A stretch of DNA of 17,204 nt, taken from assembly GCA_902489855.1 (NCBI GenBank), contig CABUBS010000019.1, positions 1-17,204 of the forward strand. Reading direction: 5' to 3'. The translations under genes and the position numbers were made by a program. The DNA comes from an uncultured Collinsella sp. Lineage in GTDB: Bacteria; Actinomycetota; Coriobacteriia; Coriobacteriales; Coriobacteriaceae. This document shows, piece after piece, positions 6,651 through 14,387 of the stretch. Each line of letters starts with the position of its first letter. Within the stretch, counting starts at the first letter, position 1. The notes beneath the pieces were generated by a model. The model worked only from the letters and a program-made list of their open reading frames with translations. It was not told the DNA's origin and did not search any database.

Positions 6651-7981
6651 TATAAAGCCTCGAGCGCGTTGGCGATGCGCTTCATGGCGGCGTCGGCGGC
6701 AGCTTGGTCGGGGGCTTCGGCCAAAACGCGAATCACAGACTCGGTTCCACTCTTGCGCACGAGCACGCGGCCCTCGCCTGCCAGCGCAGCCTCGGCCTCG
6801 GCGATGGCGTTCTGCACGCCCATGTTCTCGAGCGCGGCGTCCTTGTCCGCCACGTGCACGGCCACCTGCGCCTGTGGCAGCAGCTTGCACGGAGCCGTGA
6901 GCTGCGAGAGCGTCTCGCGCTCGGCACGAATCACTTCCATCACGCGCAGCGAGGTCATAATGCCGTCGCCCGTGCGCTCGATATCGCCAAAGATCGTATG
7001 GCCCGTCTGCTCGCCGCCCAGGCTGTAGCCGCCCTCGCGCATCTTGGCATACACGTGACGGTCGCCCACGCCGCTGGTCACGGCGCTCAGACCGGCAAGC
7101 TCCAGCGACTTGACCAGGCCAAAGTTGCTGGCGATCGTCGGCACCACGGTACCGCCCGAGAGGCGCCCGTGCTTGTTCAGATACACGCCGCACACGTACA
7201 GGATCTGGTCGCCGTCGACCACGCGACCGCGCTCATCCACGGCCAGGCAGCGGTCGGCATCGCCGTCGTAGGCAAAGCCCACGTCCAGGCCTTGCTCCAC
7301 CACATGGCGCTGCAGACGCTCCATATGCGTGGAGCCGCAATCGACGTTGATGTTAAAGCCATCGGGCGCGGCATTGATCACGCGCACGTCGGCACCCAGT
7401 GCGTCGAACACCGGCTTGGCCACCGAGGATGCCGAGCCGTTGGCGCAGTCGATGCCGATCTTGACGCCCTGCAGCGAAAAGTTCGCGCTTGCGATGAGCG
7501 AGGCAATATAGCGGTTGCGACCCTGCATGTAGTCCACCGTGGCGCCAATGTGGTTGCCCGTTGCCAGCGGTACCTCGCTCTTGCCATCGATATAGTCCTC
7601 GATGAGCTCCAGCACGTCCTCGTCCATCTTAAAGCCGTCGCTGTTGACGAGCTTAATGCCGTTATCGCAAAACGGGTTGTGGCTCGCGCTGATCATGATG
7701 CCGCAATCGAAGCAGCCCTCCACGGTCTGATGTGCCACGCCCGGCGTCGGGATCACATGCAGCATATAGGCGTCCGCACCGCTCGCGACCAGGCCGCTCA
7801 CCAGCGCCGCCTCGAACATATAACTCGAGCGACGCGTGTCCTTGCCCACGATCACGCGCGCCTTAGCACTGCGGTTGGCGCCGTAATACCAGCCCACAAA
7901 ACGGCCAATCTTATAAGCGTGCTCTACCGTCAGCCCAACGTTGGCCTCACCGCGAAAACCGTCGGTGCCAAAGTACTTCAT
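6650..7981 (-). CDS. glmM: Phosphoglucosamine mutase
   Basis: The 443-aa protein has the full length of GlmM. It opens MKYFGTDGFRGEAN. The phosphoserine loop ISASHNP has the catalytic Ser100. The metal loop DGDADR is at 239-244. A GGEQTGH sugar-specificity loop follows, and RKSGTESVIRV is the phosphate-binding loop near the C-terminus. The enzyme turns glucosamine-6-phosphate into glucosamine-1-phosphate, on the path to UDP-GlcNAc, peptidoglycan and wall glycans. The start is set by AAGGAGAG 4 nt before the ATG. The gene lies downstream of the DUF4012 gene on the same strand, but a strong hairpin ends right before its ribosome-binding site. The stop TAG overlaps a perfect palindrome. Confidence 0.96.
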   Translation of the reverse strand: MKYFGTDGFRGEANVGLTVEHAYKIGRFVGWYYGANRSAKARVIVGKDTRRSSYMFEAALVSGLVASGADAYMLHVIPTPGVAHQTVEGCFDCGIMISASHNPFCDNGIKLVNSDGFKMDEDVLELIEDYIDGKSEVPLATGNHIGATVDYMQGRNRYIASLIASANFSLQGVKIGIDCANGSASSVAKPVFDALGADVRVINAAPDGFNINVDCGSTHMERLQRHVVEQGLDVGFAYDGDADRCLAVDERGRVVDGDQILYVCGVYLNKHGRLSGGTVVPTIASNFGLVKSLELAGLSAVTSGVGDRHVYAKMREGGYSLGGEQTGHTIFGDIERTGDGIMTSLRVMEVIRAERETLSQLTAPCKLLPQAQVAVHVADKDAALENMGVQNAIAEAEAALAGEGRVLVRKSGTESVIRVLAEAPDQAAADAAMKRIANALEAL

Positions 7982-7994
7982 GCGCTCTCCTTAC

Positions 7995-8031
7995 AAAATA
8001 GGGGCGGACAGATTGCCTGTCCGCCCCAAAA
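7995..8031 (-). terminator. Strong hairpin with T-rich tail just before glmM
   Basis: GGGGCGGACAG and CTGTCCGCCCC (8001-8027) pair perfectly over 11 bp with a 5-nt loop. On the minus strand TATTTT follows. It could terminate the DUF4012 gene transcript, whose stop is 37 nt upstream of the stem. However, the tail runs directly into the glmM ribosome-binding site, leaving no room for a promoter after it. A possible -10 (GATAAT, 8041-8046) for glmM lies before the hairpin, with no good -35. The hairpin is therefore either an attenuator in the glmM leader or a leaky terminator. Confidence 0.7.
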
Positions 8032-8064
8032 TGGTACTCGATTATCTGCGCTACCAGAAAAACC

Positions 8065-10377
8065 CTACGCCGACGCGCTGTCGCGAGCCGCCTGGCATGT
8101 AGGAGTCTGACGCAGCGTAAGCGGCTTGTCCCCCGCCTCGGCCGACGTGGTCAGCGTATACGTGATCGTCGTCGTCTCGCCAGCATGCAGGTCAACGGTG
8201 CCCGAATAGAAGGGGATTCCATGCCACGTAGCGGCGCCAAGACCAAACTGGGTGCCCTCGACGGTCAGATCAGTAATGTTGCCGCCCGTCGGGGCAAACA
8301 ACGAGACATTCAGACGCTCGTCGTCACGCGCGGCATCGGGTGCGCTCGCCGCAACGTAGTCGGGCAGCTTGCCAGCCTCCTCCTGCGTCATGATGTTCGT
8401 CAGGGTAACGGTGATGCGATAGGAGCACGTGCCGTCGCCATTCTTGACGCCCTGGCCAATCTGCGTATCGGCGTTGAGGTACCAATCGAGCTTGGAGAAG
8501 CTCAGGTTGTTAAAGTAGACACCGGCAACGGGATCCTCGCTCGGGTCGTCCGGATCGGGCAGCGAGGCGTCGATGTTCATTTCCTTGATAGCGTTCTGCT
8601 CGTCGTCGTTTTTCATCCACGCGATCAGGCGGCCCTCTTCGGCACCGCGCTCAACGGCGCTGACGAGCTTCGTAACATCAACATCACCGATGCCGCCGAG
8701 AATCTTGTCGAAGGCGGCGCTGGCAACGGCTGCAAAGATGCCGTCCGACTCCTCGACCGGATAGTTCCAGTACACGTCGTGCATGAGGACCTTGGCCGCA
8801 TTGGTGCCGTCGACAACTGTGCCATCGGGCAGCGAGACATTACCGACAAGGCCCAGCAGATACTGCAGGAACACCGGGTCGATACCGATGACGCCATCAA
8901 CGTCCTGTCCATACTGGGACTTCCACAGCGCGGCGACACGCTGCGAGTTGCGCGGCCAGTCGGGCGAATAGGTGTTACCCGAGTTGTACAGGTTACTGTG
9001 GTTGCCGAACAGCGCCTCATCCTCTTCGTCGACGCTCTCGACTGCCTCATCCTCGCTGAGTCCAATGCGGGGAACAAACTCGCCAATCGACATCTGGCCG
9101 TCGGTGACCGAAATCAGACCCTGCGAACCGCCAAAGCCGCCGCAGGCACGAATCTCGACGTTGTTCATGGCGTACATAAGGTAGTTGCGCGTCTGGCCGT
9201 TGGCGCCGAGCATCTGGGGAAGGACGGGGGCGACCTTCTCCGCCGCGTCAACCGCACCGTTGAGGGTGGCAAAGCCGTCCTTGGCCTTATCGACCAGCTC
9301 GGTCACCTGGGAAATATGAGTATCGCCAATGCCCTGGACCTTCTCGTTGGCGCTCTTGAACACCTTCGAGCTGCTGGAAAGCGAATCGGCGACCGCCTGC
9401 AGCGCGGACACGTTAATCATGCCGTCCTGGAACAGCTTGCCGGGCGTGGCCTGCGAAAGGTTGTCGGCCATGGGAACCAGCGCGTTGCTCGAGACATCGG
9501 ACAGGGCGTCGATCATGGTGCGGGCTGCGTTGATGTCACTGCCATACACCGGGATAAACGAAGCCGCCGTCCACAGCGGGCTCGAAGTCTCCGCCTTCAT
9601 GCTGTCGCAGAGCTCATCGATCTTCTTCGCGTCGTCAGGCAGCGTCGAAAAATCGCCCGACGTGACCTTGTCCTTAAGGCCACCGACGATCTCGACAGCC
9701 TCCTTCGCTTCGCTCTTTACGGTCTTTGCCGAGTTAAGCAGCATAAAGCCGCTTGCGCCAAGCGCAACGAGAAGCACCGCGACTACAGCGGCAATAATGG
9801 CGCCGGTGTGACGCTTTTTGCGCTCGCCCTTGCGATGGCGATGACGGACCAGACCGTCAGAGGTCGAACTCGACGAAGCGTCGCTACCGTAGTTCAAGCC
9901 AAAATCGTAATAATCTTCCTTGGAACCCGAGCCCGCAAACTCGGCACCGCTATCATCCAGGCGGGCGAACGTGCCAGTCTCGGAGGCGCCGGTGTAGATC
10001 GTGCCAAGGTTACCCGTAAGCCCCGCGCCACCGGCAGAGGGAGTATTGTTGTCGGCCTTGCCGGCATTAACGTTGCCGGCGGCATTCGCGGCGTTGGCAG
10101 CACCTGCGTTGTTCGCAGGTACCGAAGGAGCCCCGCTCGGCTGCGACGCGGAGGTTGCACCGCCCGCAAAGACATTCCCTCTTGCACGGCCGGTCTTTTT
10201 TGCCTTTTGAGACTGCTCGTACAGAGCGGTAAACATCGCCGTCTCGCCCGGGGACACGCGCTTACCGGAGCCGCCCTGTCCAGCGTCGCCCGGCGTGCCG
10301 GCCTTACCAGCCCCGTTCGGACGCGGCGGAACTGCAGGACGGCCGCTATCGCTGCCCTTAAAGTGATTACCAGCCAT
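8065..10377 (-). CDS. DUF4012 membrane-anchored extracellular protein
   Basis: The 770-aa protein is recognised by its DUF4012 core, including YLMYAMNNVEIRACGGFGGS (399-418); the related family signature is roughly NPAELRPTGGF. Residues 1-175 form a low-complexity cytoplasmic tail rich in Gly, Ala, Asn, Ser and Pro. A basic stretch (RHRHRKGERKKRH, 178-190) then precedes one membrane helix (about 192-215), giving an N-in, C-out type II topology with some 550 residues outside. I chose the ATG at 10377 (MAGNHFKGSD) because GAGGA lies 7 nt upstream; an ATG 27 nt further up lacks one. The function of DUF4012 is not established. Such proteins are often found near polysaccharide or cell-wall genes in Gram-positives, and here glmM follows. 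A role in the cell envelope is inference. Confidence 0.85.
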   Translation of the reverse strand: MAGNHFKGSDSGRPAVPPRPNGAGKAGTPGDAGQGGSGKRVSPGETAMFTALYEQSQKAKKTGRARGNVFAGGATSASQPSGAPSVPANNAGAANAANAAGNVNAGKADNNTPSAGGAGLTGNLGTIYTGASETGTFARLDDSGAEFAGSGSKEDYYDFGLNYGSDASSSSTSDGLVRHRHRKGERKKRHTGAIIAAVVAVLLVALGASGFMLLNSAKTVKSEAKEAVEIVGGLKDKVTSGDFSTLPDDAKKIDELCDSMKAETSSPLWTAASFIPVYGSDINAARTMIDALSDVSSNALVPMADNLSQATPGKLFQDGMINVSALQAVADSLSSSSKVFKSANEKVQGIGDTHISQVTELVDKAKDGFATLNGAVDAAEKVAPVLPQMLGANGQTRNYLMYAMNNVEIRACGGFGGSQGLISVTDGQMSIGEFVPRIGLSEDEAVESVDEEDEALFGNHSNLYNSGNTYSPDWPRNSQRVAALWKSQYGQDVDGVIGIDPVFLQYLLGLVGNVSLPDGTVVDGTNAAKVLMHDVYWNYPVEESDGIFAAVASAAFDKILGGIGDVDVTKLVSAVERGAEEGRLIAWMKNDDEQNAIKEMNIDASLPDPDDPSEDPVAGVYFNNLSFSKLDWYLNADTQIGQGVKNGDGTCSYRITVTLTNIMTQEEAGKLPDYVAASAPDAARDDERLNVSLFAPTGGNITDLTVEGTQFGLGAATWHGIPFYSGTVDLHAGETTTITYTLTTSAEAGDKPLTLRQTPTCQAARDSASA

Positions 10378-10526
10378 AAAGAAATCCTCGCAATTGAGTC
10401 GCAATGAAAAAGTCCATAACGTTACTAGTTTATGGCATTTTGAGCATCGACAGTTAAACTCCAGACACGGACATCAATTGGCGAAAATGCGGCACAACAC
10501 CTTTTCTGTCTTGGCGGCGGCGTCAA
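10378..10526. other. Spacer between the DUF4012 and EamA-type genes, with a small inverted repeat
   Basis: This 149-bp stretch must hold the DUF4012 gene promoter. I find no convincing -35/-10 pair. An inverted repeat CCATAA-N10-TTATGG (10414-10435) lies 37 bp before the DUF4012 start codon and could be an operator, but six-base arms are weak evidence. No clear terminator for the upstream EamA-type gene is visible. Confidence 0.35.
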
Positions 10527-11549
10527 CTACACCGTGAGGAACATCATCACGATGATCATGGCAAAGCCGATAAGGTCGGTCGGCAAAAACACCGTGCCCA
10601 GCATAACGGCGCTGGTGATGGTCGCCGAGACCGGCTCCACGGTTCCGATGAGGCTCGCACGCACCGAGCCGATGTCCTTAACGCCCTGCATATAGAGCAT
10701 ATACGCCAGGAAAGAGCCCACGATCACAAACACCGCGAGCGCCTCGATACCGGCGGCATCGAGCGCCGGCATATGAGCCCAAGGCCGAACGAAAGCACAC
10801 GAAACGATGCCCGCCGTGAGCATAGCCGAACCCGTAACGATAGGACTGCCGTATTCGGGCAGGATCTTGGCGGGAATCACCGCCATACAGGTGGCGCTGA
10901 CCGCACACATAAGGCCCGCAACCAGGCCGAGCGGCGAGATGCTCAGGCTGGTGGGATCACCGCCGGTAGCGATTAAAAAGGTACCGCCGAGGGCCAGAGC
11001 AATGCCAATCGCCTCGCGAGCGCGCGGCATGCGGCGATCGACCACGCAGGTGTAGCCCATGATGATGACCAGCTGCAGACACTGAAGCACCGTCGCAGTT
11101 CCGGCATTGGTCAGACGCACGGCCGAAAGATAGCAAAACTGGTTGAACAGCAGGCCAAAGGCGGTAAAGAGCAATAGCTGCTTGCGGTCGGCCGGCGTCG
11201 TCCAAAGCTTGACCAGACGCTCGCGATCGCGCGTGACCACCACGGCCATAAAGAGCAGGCCGGCGAGAATCTGGCGCACACTCATAAGCCACAGGGTATC
11301 AACGTGATAAGTATCGAACAGAAAGCTCGCGCTGGTGCCCGAAAAACCCCAAAACGAACCGCCCACCAGCGTGGCCAGAACGCCCGTAATCATCTTGTGC
11401 GTCGAGGCACTGTTCAGGCGGTCGCGCCAGGCGCGGCGGGTGCTGCGGCTGAGCTCGTCGGTGCCCTCGGGCACATCAATGTTCGATATATCGGTCATCG
11501 GCACCGAAGCCCCCGCGCCTTCGACCTGCTCGACACACTCTTTGCTCAT
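10527..11549 (-). CDS. EamA/DMT-superfamily membrane transporter (drug/metabolite type)
   Basis: The 340-aa protein has an N-terminal cytoplasmic tail of about 50 residues followed by roughly ten hydrophobic helices arranged as two EamA repeats. Typical signs are VGGSFWGFSGTSASFLF at the start of the first repeat and a second-repeat end reading GTVEPVSATITSAVMLGTVF. I chose the ATG at 11549 (MSKECVEQVE), which has GGGGGAG a few bases upstream. An in-frame extension of 69 codons has no ribosome-binding site and an unlike composition. Family members export or import amino acids, nucleosides or small metabolites; the substrate cannot be told here. The long acidic N-terminal tail is somewhat unusual for the family. 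The gene appears monocistronic. Confidence 0.9.
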   Translation of the reverse strand: MSKECVEQVEGAGASVPMTDISNIDVPEGTDELSRSTRRAWRDRLNSASTHKMITGVLATLVGGSFWGFSGTSASFLFDTYHVDTLWLMSVRQILAGLLFMAVVVTRDRERLVKLWTTPADRKQLLLFTAFGLLFNQFCYLSAVRLTNAGTATVLQCLQLVIIMGYTCVVDRRMPRAREAIGIALALGGTFLIATGGDPTSLSISPLGLVAGLMCAVSATCMAVIPAKILPEYGSPIVTGSAMLTAGIVSCAFVRPWAHMPALDAAGIEALAVFVIVGSFLAYMLYMQGVKDIGSVRASLIGTVEPVSATITSAVMLGTVFLPTDLIGFAMIIVMMFLTV

Positions 11550-11764
11550 TCCACTCCCCCGAAACAGCCTGGAAACAATTCGGCTTACCTTACCACGGCG
11601 AAGGCACCAGCTGGAGGCTTGTCCGCTTATCGGTAGGACAATTCCGCAGGCGTCTTTCCGTAGCTCGATACCGCAATGGCCTTGCATTATGCGACAGCCA
11701 AATCGCGGCAGCAGGCTCTTTTGAAATGGATATGACAAAGCCCCCGAATTCCACAATGTAAGCG
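11550..11764. other. Intergenic region upstream of the EamA-type gene
   Basis: This stretch separates the minus-strand transporter from the plus-strand tRNA-Val promoter. It should hold the transporter promoter. A CATAAT hexamer on the minus strand is a possible -10, but no good -35 goes with it. No ORF with a ribosome-binding site is seen. Confidence 0.3.
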
Positions 11765-11809
11765 ATTTTTAAAAATGTTCTTGCCACCGAGTTCAGGCTC
11801 CGTTATATT
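11765..11809 (+). promoter_or_regulatory. Promoter of tRNA-Val with AT-rich upstream element
   Basis: TTGCCA (-35, 11781-11786) and TATATT (-10, 11804-11809) each match consensus in five of six bases, with a 17-bp spacer. Directly upstream, the palindromic AT run ATTTTTAAAAAT (11765-11776) sits where an UP element for the RNA polymerase alpha subunit would lie, as is common for stable-RNA genes. Transcription should start about 20 nt before the tRNA. Confidence 0.7.
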
Positions 11810-11838
11810 ATCCCTTGCGCGCTTGCGCACCCTTGATC

Positions 11839-11913
11839 GGGCGTTTAGCTCAGGGGGAGAGCGCTTCCCTGACACGGAAGAGGTCAGAAGTTCAAATCTT
11901 CTAACGCCCACCA
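11839..11913 (+). tRNA. tRNA-Val (anticodon GAC)
   Basis: A full cloverleaf is visible: acceptor stem GGGCGTT/AACGCCC, D arm GCTC/GAGC, anticodon stem CTTCC/GGAAG with loop CTGACAC (anticodon GAC, 11871-11873), and T arm AGAAG/CTTCT with TTCAAAT. The discriminator A and CCA are encoded. It reads GUC and GUU valine codons. It has its own promoter and terminator. The DNA to its right becomes accessory in character, and tRNA 3' ends are common integration sites, but no integrase or clear att repeat is seen here. Confidence 0.98.
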
Positions 11914-11920
11914 AATGTTC

Positions 11921-11956
11921 GCAGCTCAGAGGTTATGTCTCTGGGCTGTTTTGTTT
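11921..11956 (+). terminator. Terminator of tRNA-Val
   Basis: CAGCTCAGAG and CTCTGGGCTG form a 10-bp stem with one G-U pair and a 7-nt loop, followed by TTTTGTTTT. It starts 8 nt after the encoded CCA. The stretch 11957-12138 behind it holds no other feature I can support. Confidence 0.85.
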
Positions 11957-12138
11957 TGTGTCGCCAAATCCGCTGGCAGCTCCAACCGCCCAACTGGCCA
12001 AAAGCCGACCATCTACTTGCCGATCTATCCATTGGCACAACCAATCAGTCCGCACCGCAACTTCTCAGCAAAACGCCGCGATGTCTGCGCCCTGCGGTAT
12101 CCTTGAGCCACTTGCACCTGCAGCACCAAGGAGCCGCC

Positions 12139-12825
12139 ATGCGCACCGAGCTCGATGTCCCCTTTTCGCACAAAGAAGAAGCCAAGGCGCTGGGCGCCAA
12201 ATGGGACCGGACCAAAAAGATCTGGTATGTACCCAGCGGCGTCAACCCCGAGCCCTTTGCCGAGTGGCTGCCCGGTGTTGACCGATCCGACCCCTCAGCG
12301 CCGTATATATATCTAGTACTGGGCAAGCGCGAGTGCTGGAAGTGTCACAAAGAGACCTCGGTCGCGGCCTTCGGCATTCCCTATCGAACCGATAACGACG
12401 AGAGCATCGCCATCGCGCACGCGCCCAACGAAGCCGGGCACATTGTCATCGACACGGCCAACGCCAACGCACTCGCCATCGTGCCCGCTCTTGGCTGCGT
12501 GCCGGGCGAGATCCGCGACTACCTTCATAAGCGCTGCGGCTACAAGCCCGTAGGCGCGCGAGCCTCCAAAGCCCCGTCGCTCGGCAACACGTGCACCAGC
12601 TGCGACGCGCTGCAAGGCAGCCGCTATCTGTTCGAGGAGCCCTCGTCCCCGTTTGCCCTCACCGCCATCAACAAGCTGCCGGCACTGGAGTTTGTTCGCG
12701 TCGAAGTTGCCGGCGTCTTTGGCATCCCGGCCACGCGCACCGACTTTGACCAGGTGCTCTTTACCTGGGCACGCGACCATCGCGCCAAGTTCCACAAGCA
12801 GCTCGGTGAGGGGATTTATTTGTAG
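12139..12825 (+). CDS. DUF5710-domain protein with two CxxC pairs
   Basis: The 228-aa protein begins with a DUF5710-like module (about 1-45: LDVPFSHKEEAKALGAKWD, then KKIWYVPSG). This module is often found in primase- or topoisomerase-like and mobile-element proteins and is thought to be a small nucleic-acid-related domain. The rest contains CWKC (66-69) and CTSC (152-155), which could together bind one zinc ion, and is otherwise not recognised. No signal peptide or membrane helix is seen. The start has AAGGAG 5 nt upstream; an in-frame extension of 68 codons runs back through spacer and terminator DNA and is rejected. It lies convergent with the restriction endonuclease gene. A small ATCGAG/CTCGAT hairpin (12841-12861) without a T-run lies between them. 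Function unknown; a role in DNA or stress biology would be inference. Confidence 0.82.
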   Translation: MRTELDVPFSHKEEAKALGAKWDRTKKIWYVPSGVNPEPFAEWLPGVDRSDPSAPYIYLVLGKRECWKCHKETSVAAFGIPYRTDNDESIAIAHAPNEAGHIVIDTANANALAIVPALGCVPGEIRDYLHKRCGYKPVGARASKAPSLGNTCTSCDALQGSRYLFEEPSSPFALTAINKLPALEFVRVEVAGVFGIPATRTDFDQVLFTWARDHRAKFHKQLGEGIYL

Positions 12826-12881
12826 GGATGACATCGAGGCATCGAGGAGCAGGAGCTCGATCGTCAAACAATCCCAAAACG

Positions 12882-14387
12882 CTACAGCCCCAGAATGTGC
12901 TCCAGGTAGCCCTTGTTGAACCAGAACGATTGCTTCGTCATCCAGCGCCCGTCGGGCAGTTCGTAAGCATTCCTTGCGATGTCACCGATCTCTGTTCCAT
13001 CGGCAAACTTGTAAGCCGCTTTTGACGTATGCGGGCGAACGTGGACAATCGGGTTATCCGCCATACCGGGCAGATTGTTGGTCACCTTGAGCTTTCCGCT
13101 TGCATCCCGATACGGATTGAGCTCAACGCCCTTGCGAATGACCTTTCGCGTCTCATCCCAGCAAGCCTTTGCGGGGCCCTCGATTTCGTTTTCTCCCATT
13201 GCCCAGAACAAACAACGGTCGAGACGCAGCACGCCATCGTGGTCTTCACGGAACACAACGAAGAAGAAGCGATTGGTCTCAAGGCACGCATGAAGAGGCG
13301 ACGTCTCCCAGTCTTCTTCAATCAAACGCTTGAACTCAAACGGTGGGAACGACATAGCCTGTTCGATGTGCCCCCTGTTGTTAACTCGAACGGTTCGGAC
13401 GGAAATGCCTGCCTTAACGAACTCCTCAGCAGCATTGCTTTTTATGCCGAGCATTCGATAGACGAGCGTTGTCCATTGCGCTTTGTTGCCCGTATACTCC
13501 AACCCGTACTGCTCCGCAATCTGGCGACCGGTCTCGCCATAGTGTCGCTCGATAAGTCCAGTTACGTAGCTTTCGAAATCAATGGACTCGTCACCAGCCT
13601 GAACGATGCTCTCGCCGACGCGCGGTGCACCGAGAACATAGGTGTGAAGTACGTAATCCATGTACGAGCGCTTGAGTGAAAAGGCGCGACGCTTTGCGCG
13701 ACGGCGCTCAATCTCGCCCGTATCGGTATTGAAGTATTCATAATACTGGTCCGCCCACATTGTGGCCTCAGTTGCGCCCTTCGTGCAAGCACCCAGATAA
13801 GTCGTCATGCCTTCTGAAAGCTCGTCCGCACGGCCATCCTGAATATAGGAAATGATCTTCTCGTAGTCGGCGCGAATGATTTTCATGTCTTCTTCGGGAA
13901 GGCGCACCATGACAGCGCGCTCGATACGCTGGTCATATTTGTCGATAGAACGATCTCGGCCGTAATAAATCAACAGAATATTGCTGAGCTTAGTCTTGAG
14001 GTGAGAATTGTCATAGTCGAGCGAAACAGGACGGTCGTAAGGGATCATGGTCAGGACAAGACGCTCACCCGCAGACTTACGGCCATTCTTGAGCACATCG
14101 AAACACGTTGCCTTGAGCTCAACGCCCGCCTCGGGAAAATCGGGACGGTCGTCGCTATTGGCCTTGTAGCCAAAGTAGCGCTCCTCGATAAGAGTACCCA
14201 TACCGCCTTTGTACTTTTTGGAGCCAAAGTCCTTGGGCGCACTCTCCCCTTCCGGGGCAATACCGAGCTCGAGAATATCGCGGAACGTCATGCCGTCGAG
14301 ATTGGCAGCGTAGCGCTCAATGCTTGAAGGGTCAGAAAAATCAGTATCGTCAAGCATGCGCTTGAAATCGAGGCGCTTCTTGGACAC
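12882..14387 (-). CDS. Sau3AI/MutH-family type II restriction endonuclease, predicted GATC
   Basis: The 501-aa protein is close in size to Sau3AI (just under 500 aa). The N-terminal half carries the MutH catalytic set: Glu69 in TLIEERYFG, Asp83 in RPDF, and Glu90 and Lys92 in VELK. Their spacing (14, 7, 2) equals that of E. coli MutH Glu56, Asp70, Glu77, Lys79. A second MutH-like domain (about 270-501) has lost the ExK pair (GISVRTV), as expected for the pseudo-catalytic, DNA-sensing domain of Sau3AI. HVRPH (449-453) and the ending KQSFWFNKGYLE also fit. The start is a GTG at 14387 with GGAGGT 5 nt upstream; the ATG at 14501 lacks a ribosome-binding site and overlaps the methylase control region. 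The neighbouring C5 methylase protects the host. Base composition looks lower in GC than the core genes, suggesting transfer. Family is firm; GATC specificity is inference. Confidence 0.93.
   Translation of the reverse strand: MSKKRLDFKRMLDDTDFSDPSSIERYAANLDGMTFRDILELGIAPEGESAPKDFGSKKYKGGMGTLIEERYFGYKANSDDRPDFPEAGVELKATCFDVLKNGRKSAGERLVLTMIPYDRPVSLDYDNSHLKTKLSNILLIYYGRDRSIDKYDQRIERAVMVRLPEEDMKIIRADYEKIISYIQDGRADELSEGMTTYLGACTKGATEATMWADQYYEYFNTDTGEIERRRAKRRAFSLKRSYMDYVLHTYVLGAPRVGESIVQAGDESIDFESYVTGLIERHYGETGRQIAEQYGLEYTGNKAQWTTLVYRMLGIKSNAAEEFVKAGISVRTVRVNNRGHIEQAMSFPPFEFKRLIEEDWETSPLHACLETNRFFFVVFREDHDGVLRLDRCLFWAMGENEIEGPAKACWDETRKVIRKGVELNPYRDASGKLKVTNNLPGMADNPIVHVRPHTSKAAYKFADGTEIGDIARNAYELPDGRWMTKQSFWFNKGYLEHILGL

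Noticed and set aside
8185..10407. Long plus-strand reading frame (about 740 codons) opposite the DUF4012 gene
   Set aside because: Antisense shadow: no start signal and no recognisable motifs, while the minus-strand frame has a clear domain, membrane anchor and ribosome-binding site. The similar long frames opposite glmM (6704-8110), pheS (3411-4340) and the peptidase (5073-6080) fail for the same reason.
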